A DNA stretch of 64,000 nt from assembly GCF_900115775.1 (NCBI RefSeq), contig NZ_FOXS01000001.1:62001-126000 (forward strand). Reading direction: 5' to 3'. Below the pieces are notes generated by a model that was not told where the DNA came from, did not search any database, and saw nothing but the letters and a program-made list of their open reading frames with translations. The position numbers were made by a program, and so were the translations under genes. The stretch comes from Hymenobacter arizonensis. GTDB lineage: Bacteria > Bacteroidota > Bacteroidia > Cytophagales > Hymenobacteraceae. Positions 41,752 through 49,741 of the stretch are shown in pieces; the stretch's first letter is position 1; every line of letters begins with the position of its first letter.

Positions 41752-42216
41752 TTAGCTATAGTTTCTCATCAGTTTGTCGATTCGCCTTTTGTTTTCCTGC
41801 TGTAATAAAGATGGATACAAATTCATTAGTGTGTTAACCATTATAATAACCAGACCAAATAAGTAATTGGAATTAAAAGCCTTTACTAAAGCAAAAATAG
41901 CGACGAAGCCAAATCCAATTAAATGGTCTATTTCAGAAATCGTCATTTCATTTCGTAAATTAATTAGTTCGGCCTGGCTAATTTTATTTTTAAGTTTCAG
42001 TTTTTGGTTGAAAAATTTAAAAAGCGTATACTTTACAATCCATTTGAAAATTCCAATTCCAATAAATTTGTTCAGCTTGCCATTTTTGACAAAGTTTAGG
42101 TTTGATAATTCTGTGTTATAAAAGGCTGTTTTTCTGACAACCGTATTTATTATCATTCCAACTATCCAAGAGATAACTGTTATTGAAATTCCGTATGTCA
42201 GGTATCTGTACACCAT
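41752..42216 (-). CDS. AT-rich CrtO-like membrane protein (putative glycosyl-carotenoid acyltransferase family)
   Basis: 154 residues with 3-4 TM helices. The segment ELINLRNEMTISEIDHLIGF followed by MVNTLMNLYPSLLQQENKRRIDKL resembles the CrtO glycosyl-4,4'-diaponeurosporenoate acyltransferase family (E-x-x-H and N-x-YP-x-L-x-Q-x-x-N-R-x-R). Its base composition is strikingly AT-rich against a GC-rich surround, and it sits between menE and an IS5 remnant, so it was probably acquired. Substrate unknown; the family call is by motif only. Confidence 0.6.
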   Translation of the reverse strand: MVYRYLTYGISITVISWIVGMIINTVVRKTAFYNTELSNLNFVKNGKLNKFIGIGIFKWIVKYTLFKFFNQKLKLKNKISQAELINLRNEMTISEIDHLIGFGFVAIFALVKAFNSNYLFGLVIIMVNTLMNLYPSLLQQENKRRIDKLMRNYS

Positions 42217-42532
42217 GGTTTTTCAAATTGTAGCTAACATGTGGGTTGATGTAAATTGCAGATTAACAACGTCATGAAGTACACAACCCAGGTCATTAGC
42301 TTGGTAGAGAAGCAACAGTATTGACAGTCGCCACCACAAAAACTCAAGATATAAGTTATAGTAACAATGACTACTAAAGTTCGCCTGTGCTAGCAAAAGC
42401 TCTGATAACGCACAGAGGCGTGAGCCGTCCTACCACTTTCTTTCTTTTTTGAGAGCGTAATGGAGAATTGCAGTCGGGGAAAAAAACGAGTCAGTAAGTT
42501 GCGGCCGGGTTTCCTAGGCTCCCGGACGCTTT
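42217..42532. other. Non-coding remnant between AT-rich gene and IS5 fragment
   Basis: No gene was seen. The 3' part (about 42440-42532) probably is the left end of the IS element whose transposase starts at 42533, but terminal inverted repeats could not be defined. Confidence 0.5.
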
Positions 42533-42619
42533 ATGGTTGACGGCTATCAACCGCTTACTGACCTGGAATGGCAAGCTATGGCCCCGCTTCTGCCCCTGCA
42601 ACGTAAACGCCGCTTATGA
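42533..42619 (+). pseudogene. Truncated IS5-type transposase, N-terminal 28 codons
   Basis: The frame MVDGYQPLTDLEWQAMAPLL followed by PLQRKRRL and a stop matches the N-terminus of IS5/IS427-type transposases (LTDxxWxxLxPLLPxxRxxGRP). Only this start survives; it is cut at 42619 and joins directly to a menE fragment. Confidence 0.75.
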
Positions 42620-42621
42620 AA

Positions 42622-42798
42622 TGGTGAGGGTAAATTCCTGGGTGCCGGTCAGCCACTGCCGCACAAAATTCAGCACCTTGGTCTCGCGTCGCCATTCACG
42701 GGCGCATCGAGTTGTGCGGGGTATTGCCGAATGGCGTCGTGCTAAAATTCGCGGCCGTTGAGCAGGAGGGAGGTAGGAAGGGAAGCAGCTATGCTCAT
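42622..42798 (-). pseudogene. menE: Decayed duplicate of the menE 5' end
   Basis: Aligns with the first ~57 codons of the intact menE (41407-41575). It starts MSIAASLPTSLLLNGREF, then TAG; a frameshift follows. The distal ~50 bp (up to ACCCTCACCA) are almost identical to menE, whereas the proximal part differs at many sites. It breaks off just before the ATP-binding loop, exactly at the IS5 fragment. Confidence 0.88.
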
Positions 42799-42807
42799 TA
42801 AGAAACC

Positions 42808-43635
42808 CTACCCGTTGGCAATAGCATAAAAGTCAAAGTGTTTCCACTTCAACATGTCTTCCTTACTCGTTATTGGCACAATCTCCGCGTTGGTATTGAA
42901 ATCGGCGAAGTAGTACATCGAATACCCCAATTCCTTGAGCAGTTCGAACTGCTCGTATTTTTCCTCGGGCTTATTCTTGCCGAAGCATTCAGTGATTACC
43001 ACCGGCTTATACTTCTTCAGCAGGCCCGAAATCGACCGAATAATTTCTTTATCGTAGCCCTCAGTGTCAATCTTAATTAGCTTCAGTCTTCCCAGGTAGT
43101 CAGGATATTCTTTTTCCAGAAATTGCTCCAAATTCACCCCTTTAACTTTGGTGCTCAGCGCGTATTTCCCGTGCTTGTTATCGCTCTCCAAAGAAATTCC
43201 ACCTTTGTTAAAGGAAGCTTCCGATGAATTATAAAAGAATTCATTATCCTCCTCCGAAATAGCGAGATTTAAGGCGTCTATTCTAGTGTGTTCCGGATTC
43301 AAGCCCGCATTTTCCGATAGGATTTCATACACGTACGGGTTCGGGTCAAAGCCGAGGGTAAGGCCCTTGGCGCCGCTGGCCAGCGACATTTGCACGGTGG
43401 TGTGGCCGATGTTGGCGCCGATGTCAATAGAAAAATCCCCGGGCGACAGAAATTTCTTGAAGAAATCCGTTGTATCGTTGGAAATGATTTTCTTCTCTAC
43501 CAGCGGGTTGTTCCAATTGGCAAATTTGATTTTGCCAATGCCGGCTACCTCAAAAATATTAATCTCCGTCGGGTGCTTTTGGGTAACGCGGCGCGCGAGC
43601 TTCCTTCTGAAGGAATTGATGAGGTAATTAAACAT
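42808..43635 (-). CDS. FkbM-family SAM-dependent methyltransferase
   Basis: 275 residues. Rossmann-type core with SIDIGANIGHTTVQM (SAM site), LGFDPNPYVYEIL, LNLAISEED and the FkbM signature LIKIDTEGYDKEII, then VVITECFG. FkbM enzymes O-methylate sugars or polyketides; the acceptor is unknown. It is lower in GC than the men genes. Its stop lies 9 bp from the menE remnant. A TATCTTTG box lies 57 bp upstream. Confidence 0.88.
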   Translation of the reverse strand: MFNYLINSFRRKLARRVTQKHPTEINIFEVAGIGKIKFANWNNPLVEKKIISNDTTDFFKKFLSPGDFSIDIGANIGHTTVQMSLASGAKGLTLGFDPNPYVYEILSENAGLNPEHTRIDALNLAISEEDNEFFYNSSEASFNKGGISLESDNKHGKYALSTKVKGVNLEQFLEKEYPDYLGRLKLIKIDTEGYDKEIIRSISGLLKKYKPVVITECFGKNKPEEKYEQFELLKELGYSMYYFADFNTNAEIVPITSKEDMLKWKHFDFYAIANG

Positions 43636-43691
43636 AAGACTTGTGAATTATTGGAGTTGCAAATTCCGGCAGTTTTCGATAGCTAAGGGCG

Positions 43692-43699
43692 CAAAGATA
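43692..43699 (-). promoter_or_regulatory. Candidate -7 box for the FkbM methyltransferase
   Basis: TATCTTTG on the minus strand matches TAnnTTTG, 56 bp upstream of the ATG at 43635. Confidence 0.5.
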
Positions 43700-43802
43700 G
43701 GCAATTGAATCAGCGACTACGCCGCGAATCCGGGCGTGGGCGTCGGTATAGTAAAACGCTCATCGCGGAGCTACTGTGCTGGCAAGATGCGGCGATGTAA
43801 CA

Positions 43803-45557
43803 TCATCTCTTTTTCTTTTTGGCCTTTTCCTGCTGCTCCCAAATAAATTTATCTGTCATCTTCTCCAGTATAGCCAGCGTAACCGTGCCGTTGGAAAGCA
43901 CCATGTCGTGAAAAGCCCGGACATCGAAATCCGCTTTCAAGGCGCTTTCCGTCTTCGTTCGCATCTCCTTGATTTTCAATTCGCCCATTTTGTAGGCCAA
44001 CGCCTGCCCCGGCCACAGAATGTAGCGGTCTACTTCGGTATTCACTTCGTGCAGCGACAGCGCCGTGTTGTCGGCCAGGTAGGCCACGGCTTGGTCCCGC
44101 GTCCAGCCTTTGGCGTGAATGCCCACGTCAATTACCAGGCGGCAGGCCCGCCACATTTCGTAGGTCAGGCGGCCAAACCGGCTGTAGGGGCTCTGGTAAA
44201 GGCCCATTTCGTGTCCCAGGTACTCGCTATATAAGCCCCAGCCTTCTCCAAATGCATTGATATACAGGCGCCGCCTAAACTCGGGCAGGTTGTCCAGTTC
44301 CTGCGTCAGGGCCTGCTGCAGGTGGTGGCCTGGCACCGCTTCGTGCAGCGTCAACGACTCCAGGGTGTACAGCGTCCGGCTGGGCAGGTTGAAGGTATTC
44401 ACCCAATACTCACCCGCCCGTTTACCGGTTATCGGTGCTCCCGAATAACGGCCCGTGGTATAGTTTGGCGCCAGGTATTCCGGTACCGGCACCACCGTAA
44501 ATGGCTGGCGCGGCAGCTTGCCAAACAGCGCAGGCAGCTTGCCCTCAATGGTCTTGGCAATGAAGGCGGCTTCCTTCAAGAGCTCGTCGCCGGTTTTGGG
44601 GAAGAACTGCGGGTCGTTGCGCAAGAAATAAACGAACTCCTTAAAGCTGCCTTTAAATTTTACATCCTGAATCACCTGGTCCATTTCGGCTCTAATGCGC
44701 GCTACCTCTTGCAGGCCCAACTGATACACTTGCTCCGAAGTCAGGTTGGTGGTGGTGTAGTGGCGCACCCTGTCCTCGTAATAGGCCTTCCCGTCGGGAA
44801 ACTGGGTTGCCCCCAAGCTGGTACGGGCTTTGGGCAGGTATTCCCGGTCAAAAAACTCCTTAATTTTTTGGTAGCTGCTGATTACATCCTTCGTCACCAC
44901 CGCCTTCGCTTCGGCTTGAAATGCAGCCCAATCGCCGTCGCTGATGGCAGCCGGCTTTTTGGCGAAAGGCTTCCAAAAAACCGATTTCTCCGGGGCATCC
45001 ACAATGTGCTGGGTGTAGCTCGAAGCATAGCGCAGCATCACTTCCTTGGGCTGGGTAATTCCCACGGATATCCCGGTGCGCATAAGCTGCAGATTTTCAT
45101 CCACAAAGCGCGGTATATCCTTCAGCAGGAGAATGTATTGCTCGGCGTCTTTTCGGGAATTAATAACTGTGTTGCCTCGCGAAGCCAGCCGGGCATGAAA
45201 GCCAGCATCGGTCAGCAGCGGATTTAAATAAGATTTATATTGATAGTCCGACAGCTCGTCCTGCACTTCGTGGCGCAATAGCTCCAGGTTAATCTCATCT
45301 TCAAACGAGAGCGACTTCCGGTTTATCTGCTGCAAACCGGCGTCAATCTTCTTATAAAACCCATTCCTGGCCAGGAAGGCACTCTCAGTATGGGAGCCCA
45401 GCAGGTGGGTGCTGCTGCTGTCGCGCCGCCTCGTTTGCTTCTCAAACTCCTTGATGCTGCTCAGCGCCTGCGCAATGTCTTTGTGAAGCTTTTGCTGCGC
45501 ACGCAGCTGAGAAGAAAGCAGAAACAACGCCAAGGCAAGTAGCAAAGAGCGGCTCAT
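43803..45557 (-). CDS. DUF885 family exported metallopeptidase-like protein
   Basis: 584 residues with a signal peptide ending LRAQ (about 20). The DUF885 core is clear: long helical body and the metal motif HEAVPGHH (405-412), followed by FGEGWGLYSEYLG. The HExxxHH arrangement plus Glu downstream suggests a zinc carboxypeptidase-like activity. The C-terminus is Lys-rich (KAKKKKR). It would act in the periplasm on unknown peptides. It is isolated by intergenic gaps on both sides. Confidence 0.88.
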   Translation of the reverse strand: MSRSLLLALALFLLSSQLRAQQKLHKDIAQALSSIKEFEKQTRRRDSSSTHLLGSHTESAFLARNGFYKKIDAGLQQINRKSLSFEDEINLELLRHEVQDELSDYQYKSYLNPLLTDAGFHARLASRGNTVINSRKDAEQYILLLKDIPRFVDENLQLMRTGISVGITQPKEVMLRYASSYTQHIVDAPEKSVFWKPFAKKPAAISDGDWAAFQAEAKAVVTKDVISSYQKIKEFFDREYLPKARTSLGATQFPDGKAYYEDRVRHYTTTNLTSEQVYQLGLQEVARIRAEMDQVIQDVKFKGSFKEFVYFLRNDPQFFPKTGDELLKEAAFIAKTIEGKLPALFGKLPRQPFTVVPVPEYLAPNYTTGRYSGAPITGKRAGEYWVNTFNLPSRTLYTLESLTLHEAVPGHHLQQALTQELDNLPEFRRRLYINAFGEGWGLYSEYLGHEMGLYQSPYSRFGRLTYEMWRACRLVIDVGIHAKGWTRDQAVAYLADNTALSLHEVNTEVDRYILWPGQALAYKMGELKIKEMRTKTESALKADFDVRAFHDMVLSNGTVTLAILEKMTDKFIWEQQEKAKKKKR

Positions 45558-45793
45558 GGTTGGTTTTTAAATTGATTTACAGACCTGTCCTTCAGCACTG
45601 CAAGCGAAGCCACTAAGTTTAATCTCTGTTCTGTGAGACTCTCACTTGCTTATCGGCCCCAGGCTGACGGCTCAAGGTAGCCACTGGCCTGCCTTGCTCT
45701 TACTATGAAGTCGGTATGCTCATGCCACTGCCTTGCCTAGTCCAAGCAAATTGGCAGCGCGCAACAAAGCGGTGAAGCTCTAACCAGCAAGCG

Positions 45794-46243
45794 TTAGCTA
45801 AGCAGCCAGCGCTGGTAGGTGGTGGCCGTAGGCGTAAGCCGCCAACACAGCGCCACCAGCATGCCGCCAGCCGCTAGCAAATCGAAGGGCTTGTGCGTGA
45901 CCACGTAAGAGGCCAGCAAGGGCAGCGGCACCAGCGCCAGCAAGCTGTTGCGCAGAAACAACCGGCCCTGATAAATGCGCAAATTCCCCTCGGGAAGTCG
46001 CCGCAGGTTGGGCCGCATGCGCCGATACAGCGAATACAGCAACAGCCCCGCCACCGGCAGCAACGCCACCAGCACCAGCAGGGCGGGCCAAGTGGCCAGG
46101 CGGGGTTCCAGAGTTTGGCCCGTGGCGGTGTGGCTCCCGGCCACCAGCACCACGCATCCCATCAGCAGGCCCTGCACTGGGTAATGCAACCAGTGCTGCC
46201 ACTGAAGGCGGCGGATGGCTTTGCGAAAGTCAGCGTCCGTCAT
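45794..46243 (-). CDS. Uncharacterised four-TM membrane protein
   Basis: 149 residues. Hydrophobic helices at about 25-42, 52-70, 97-112 and 118-133, a basic loop (YRRMRPNLRRLPEGNLR) and a soluble N-terminus (MTDADFRKAIRRLQWQHW). No family is recognised. It lies alone in the 45.6-46.4 kb segment. Confidence 0.6.
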   Translation of the reverse strand: MTDADFRKAIRRLQWQHWLHYPVQGLLMGCVVLVAGSHTATGQTLEPRLATWPALLVLVALLPVAGLLLYSLYRRMRPNLRRLPEGNLRIYQGRLFLRNSLLALVPLPLLASYVVTHKPFDLLAAGGMLVALCWRLTPTATTYQRWLLS

Positions 46244-46406
46244 GTCCGGTATCTCGGGGTTATAGAGACTTTTATCTCCTTGTCGCAGTAGGTACGGGGG
46301 GGCGCCGCCCTGAGGTTAGGGTTTAGGAAGGAGCGTTGGATTTAGGTAGCAATACTAGCGAGTACAACCGCCTGCTGGCAATCCTTCTTTGGTTGGCAGG
46401 GCGTGC

Positions 46407-47285
46407 CTACTTGGTTTTGTGGCCGGGCTCGTAGATGAGCCGCAGAAAGGTACTAAACCGCTCGTTTTCTCTTTTGATTGGAATGCCAGTGACAATGCCA
46501 ATCAAAAGGTTTTCGGCGAGCCCAACCCGCATTTGCGGCCGAATGGTCATGTCGAAATCCTGACGGCTTAACTCTTTGTTAAATTCAATCCCAATAAAAT
46601 TTCGAGTGCCATCAATCATGTAATGAAAGTTGGAATTTATTTGCCAAATAGTATGGCTGGACTCGATGCGATTCTCGGCGAAGTGCTGAAACAATTGCGG
46701 GCCCGTATAAAGGAGGGTATGAAAATTTTGGCCCCAGCGCTTGGCTGCCACAAAAAAGGGATTGTAGACGTTTCCCGTAAATAGCCGCTCTTTGCCATAG
46801 CTGCTGAAATTAGTCAACTCAAATTCGTGGATGTACCCCACGGCCATTGAAGTATTTAATTTTTCAGAAACGAAAAAGGAATACTGCGCCGCCAGTTTAA
46901 AGCTATTTAGCTTGCTTTTTGGCGCAACTACTGCGCTTTCGGTGGGGTAACTGATTGAAAAAGGCAACTCAACTTCCAGACCCAATCGGTCTATTGGAGC
47001 AAATTCGTATTCTACCAGGGCTGTGTATTGGTCAAAGTTCTTATTGTCTGTTATGCCCAGACCAACGTTCCACTCTTTCTCCCCTTTTCGCGCCCCAAGG
47101 TCACGTATTAAGTCTATGTACAGGGGTTCAGCATGCAACACTTTGTCGCGTCCTGGCTTATCCTCGGTTTCTCGGATATAAATATCATCCAGTTTGTCGT
47201 TTTTTATCTGGGTGCTATCAGTATTCTGTGCATTCGTGCTGCAAATAGCCAGAAAGAATAGAAGCAGTAATAAAATAAATCTCAT
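46407..47285 (-). CDS. HAEPLYID family outer-membrane protein
   Basis: 292 residues with a signal peptide ending TNAQ. The motif HAEPLYIDLIRDLGARKGEK that names this family is present, followed by WNVGLGITDNKNF, EYEFAPIDRLGLEVELP and many beta strands up to the C-terminus. Predicted outer-membrane barrel of unknown function, common in Bacteroidota. Composition is less GC-rich than the surroundings. Confidence 0.85.
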   Translation of the reverse strand: MRFILLLLLFFLAICSTNAQNTDSTQIKNDKLDDIYIRETEDKPGRDKVLHAEPLYIDLIRDLGARKGEKEWNVGLGITDNKNFDQYTALVEYEFAPIDRLGLEVELPFSISYPTESAVVAPKSKLNSFKLAAQYSFFVSEKLNTSMAVGYIHEFELTNFSSYGKERLFTGNVYNPFFVAAKRWGQNFHTLLYTGPQLFQHFAENRIESSHTIWQINSNFHYMIDGTRNFIGIEFNKELSRQDFDMTIRPQMRVGLAENLLIGIVTGIPIKRENERFSTFLRLIYEPGHKTK

Positions 47286-47441
47286 TTGTTGTTGGGATGG
47301 TTTGCACGGGTATTCATATCAAATAAAAGCGGCCGTTCAAAGTGGAGTTGAGTGATTATAATCAAATTAAAATAATAGAGGTAAATGCCCATCGCAGCGC
47401 CTAGAATGGCTTTTTAATCTGCTATTTACATACCTGCTCTG

Positions 47442-48230
47442 CTAAACTTTTGTCGCTACAAGTGCGTAAACCATTGGTATTTTGTCATCCAAATTCTTAA
47501 TGCGAAATTTATTAGGTTCAAACTCTACCGTATGTTTAAAGCAGGCATAGGGTGAGTAATTAAATTCCTGAAATAATTTAATAGCTAAGTTATTGCTAAG
47601 CAGGCTCGTCATTACCTCGCCGAGTCCGTGGTTCCACGTCACGTTTTTCTGGTTGATAGGCGCGTCCCGGTCTGCATAGGTTCCTGCTTCTTCTTCTACA
47701 ATTGGCCCCGTGTTAAAATAATTATAGGCAATGCTATCGAAGTCGTCGTTGAACATCCACACAACCGGATGAAATTCTACGAACACAAATTTACCCCCTG
47801 GCTTCAATGCTGCTGCAACAACTTTAGCCCACTTGTCAAGGTCAGGGAGCCACCCTATTGTGCCGTAGCTGGTAAAAACAATATCAAATTGCTTTTCCAG
47901 ATGCTGAGGCAGTTCATAGAGGTCGCAACAGATAAAATCAGCGGCTATACCGGCGGCCTTCGCCAGTGCATTGGCTTGGGCAATGGCATTATCGGAAAGG
48001 TCTACACCGGTCGGGATTGCGCCCAATCTTGCCAAAGAGAGGGTGTCTTGCCCAAAGTGACACTGTAAATGCAAAAGGCTTTTGCCTCGAATATCTCCCA
48101 ACAGCTCAAGTTCAATTTCATTTAAGGAGCTGTTGCCTTTCAAGAAACCTTCGACATCGTAAAATTCAGATTTCACGTGAAAATCAGTTCGCTGGTTCCA
48201 AGAATCCCTGTTTATTTCGATGTAGTTCAT
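47442..48230 (-). CDS. Class I SAM-dependent methyltransferase
   Basis: 262 residues. SAM-binding site LLHLQCHFGQDTLSLARLG and GVDLSDNAIAQA (motif I and acidic loop), CCDLYELP, FDIVFTSYGTIGWLPDL, LKPGGKFVFVEFHPV (motif III). Resembles UbiE/Methyltransf_11 enzymes but is too short in evidence to assign the substrate; it should not be taken as MenG without analysis. The next gene (DUF2809) ends 20 bp upstream in the same direction. Confidence 0.82.
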   Translation of the reverse strand: MNYIEINRDSWNQRTDFHVKSEFYDVEGFLKGNSSLNEIELELLGDIRGKSLLHLQCHFGQDTLSLARLGAIPTGVDLSDNAIAQANALAKAAGIAADFICCDLYELPQHLEKQFDIVFTSYGTIGWLPDLDKWAKVVAAALKPGGKFVFVEFHPVVWMFNDDFDSIAYNYFNTGPIVEEEAGTYADRDAPINQKNVTWNHGLGEVMTSLLSNNLAIKLFQEFNYSPYACFKHTVEFEPNKFRIKNLDDKIPMVYALVATKV

Positions 48231-48249
48231 GGCTCTTTGAGAAGATGAA

Positions 48250-48711
48250 TTAATTATTTGCTTTCGGCGCAGCTATGCTGGGCCGTTGGTGTTTGCTGGT
48301 CTTGAGCAATAGGCTTTCCACTGCTAAAATCGAAAAAAATCCAGCAGTATAGATTGCCATGTCGGCCCACGAAAACGAGATTCCTAGCACTGTCCGAGCC
48401 AGCCGCGAGTGTTGTAGCCCTAAATGCTGCAACAAATTGAAGTACTGCAAGCCTTCAACCAAATAAGAGAATAGCAAAACAAGGAGCGCCGCCGGTAAAA
48501 CCCGAATGCTGAAAATGCCCCTGACTAAGCAGTAAAGCAGCAAGACCACCAGAAAGTCACCGACATAAGGCCGGATTATCTGGTCGTGCACATAAAGCGC
48601 AATAATTACCTCAATCAAAAACACTACAATGGCGAGACAGAAGTACTTGCTATTAAATCTCAACTTGCTGGTCGTTTTGTTTAGGGGAGCTTGTGCCCTT
48701 GCTCGGTGCAT
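48250..48711 (-). CDS. DUF2809 membrane protein
   Basis: 153 residues, about four TM helices. The pattern FNSKYFCLAIVVFLIEVIIA, IRPYVGDFLVVLLLYCLVRG, LVEGLQYFNLLQHLGL and GISFSWADMAIYTAG fits DUF2809. Function unknown. ATG 48711 is chosen over an upstream TTG. It is less GC-rich than menB. Confidence 0.82.
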   Translation of the reverse strand: MHRARAQAPLNKTTSKLRFNSKYFCLAIVVFLIEVIIALYVHDQIIRPYVGDFLVVLLLYCLVRGIFSIRVLPAALLVLLFSYLVEGLQYFNLLQHLGLQHSRLARTVLGISFSWADMAIYTAGFFSILAVESLLLKTSKHQRPSIAAPKANN

Positions 48712-48755
48712 TTGCACCCCGCAAATAAATGGTGCGTAGACGGAAAGTAAGTACA

Positions 48756-48785
48756 AAAAAGGCCTGCATGAGCTGCAGGCCTTTG
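48756..48785 (-). terminator. Intrinsic terminator after menB
   Basis: On the minus strand AGGCCTGCA...TGCAGGCCTTTTTT forms a 9-bp stem with a 5-nt loop and a T6 tract. It lies 20 bp after the menB stop (48805), so it ends the men operon here. Confidence 0.85.
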
Positions 48786-48804
48786 TGTTTAAAACAGAGC
48801 TCCG

Positions 48805-49629
48805 TTACGGAAATTTGGGAAACTTCGAGAAGTCCGGCTGGCGCTTCTCCATGTAGGCGTTGCGGCCTTCTTTGGCCTCGTCGCTGAGGTAGTAGAGCAG
48901 CGTGGCGTTGCCGGCCAATTCTTGGATACCGGCTTGCCCGTCGAGCTCGGCATTGAACGACGACTTGAGCATACGCAGGGCCAGTGGGCTTTTCTGCAGA
49001 ATCTTGTGGCACCAGCCTACGGTGGTTTCCTCCAGCTTATCCAGCGGCACCACTTTGTTTACGAGGCCCATGTCGAGGGCTTCCTGGGCATCGTACTGGT
49101 CGCAGAGGTACCAGATTTCGCGGGCTTTTTTCTGACCCACGATGCGCGCCAGGTAGGAGGCGCCAAAGCCGCCGTCGAACGAGCCTACGTTGGGGCCGGT
49201 CTGGCCGAAACGGGCGTTGTCGGCCGCTACGGTTAGGTCGCACACCACGTGCAGCACGTGGCCGCCGCCAATGGCCCAGCCGGCCACCATGGCCACCACA
49301 GGCTTGGGAATGGTGCGAATAATGCGCTGCAAATCAAGCACGTTCAGGCGTGGTACGGTGTCTTCGCCTACGTAGCCGCCGTGGCCGCGCACGCTCTGGT
49401 CGCCGCCCGAGCAGAAGGCCCGGCCGCCCTCGCCGGTGAGGATGATGACGCCGATGTCGGTGCGGTCGCGGCAGATGTTCATTGCCTCAATCATCTCCTG
49501 CACCGTGAGCGGCGTGAAGGCGTTGTGCACCTGCGGCCGGTTGATGCTGATTTTGGCGATGCCGCCGTGCTGCGTGAAAAGGATTTCGCGAAACTCCTTT
49601 ATGGGACTCCACTGAATGGTTTCTGGCAT
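48805..49629 (-). CDS. menB: 1,4-dihydroxy-2-naphthoyl-CoA synthase
   Basis: 274 residues, crotonase fold. It cyclises o-succinylbenzoyl-CoA to 1,4-dihydroxy-2-naphthoyl-CoA. Visible signs are [26 protein letters not shown] (oxyanion loop), [19 protein letters not shown] (MenB-specific) and [18 protein letters not shown]. The last gene of a menI-menF-menD-menB series, followed by a terminator. A palindromic repeat lies between it and menD. Confidence 0.95.
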   Translation of the reverse strand: MPETIQWSPIKEFREILFTQHGGIAKISINRPQVHNAFTPLTVQEMIEAMNICRDRTDIGVIILTGEGGRAFCSGGDQSVRGHGGYVGEDTVPRLNVLDLQRIIRTIPKPVVAMVAGWAIGGGHVLHVVCDLTVAADNARFGQTGPNVGSFDGGFGASYLARIVGQKKAREIWYLCDQYDAQEALDMGLVNKVVPLDKLEETTVGWCHKILQKSPLALRMLKSSFNAELDGQAGIQELAGNATLLYYLSDEAKEGRNAYMEKRQPDFSKFPKFP

Positions 49630-49637
49630 AGAAAGTT

Positions 49638-49738
49638 GTCATTCTGAGCGCAGCGAAGAATCTTATCACGTCCGCGCCGCTGGTGTTTGAAAAGCCGAAA
49701 GGGAAGCCGTGATAAGATGCTTCCTTCGTCAGCATGAC
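49638..49738. repeat. Intergenic palindrome, family A, between menD and menB
   Basis: Arms GTCATTCTGAGCGCAGCGAA... (49638-49670) and CGTGATAAGATGCTTCCTTCG... (49708-49738) are imperfectly complementary. It fills the gap inside the men operon and could modulate menB expression through an RNA hairpin. Confidence 0.8.
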
Positions 49739-49741
49739 AGA

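Noticed and set aside
42370..42530. Complete IS5 element
   Set aside because: Only the N-terminal 28 codons of the transposase remain and no second end or target duplication was found.
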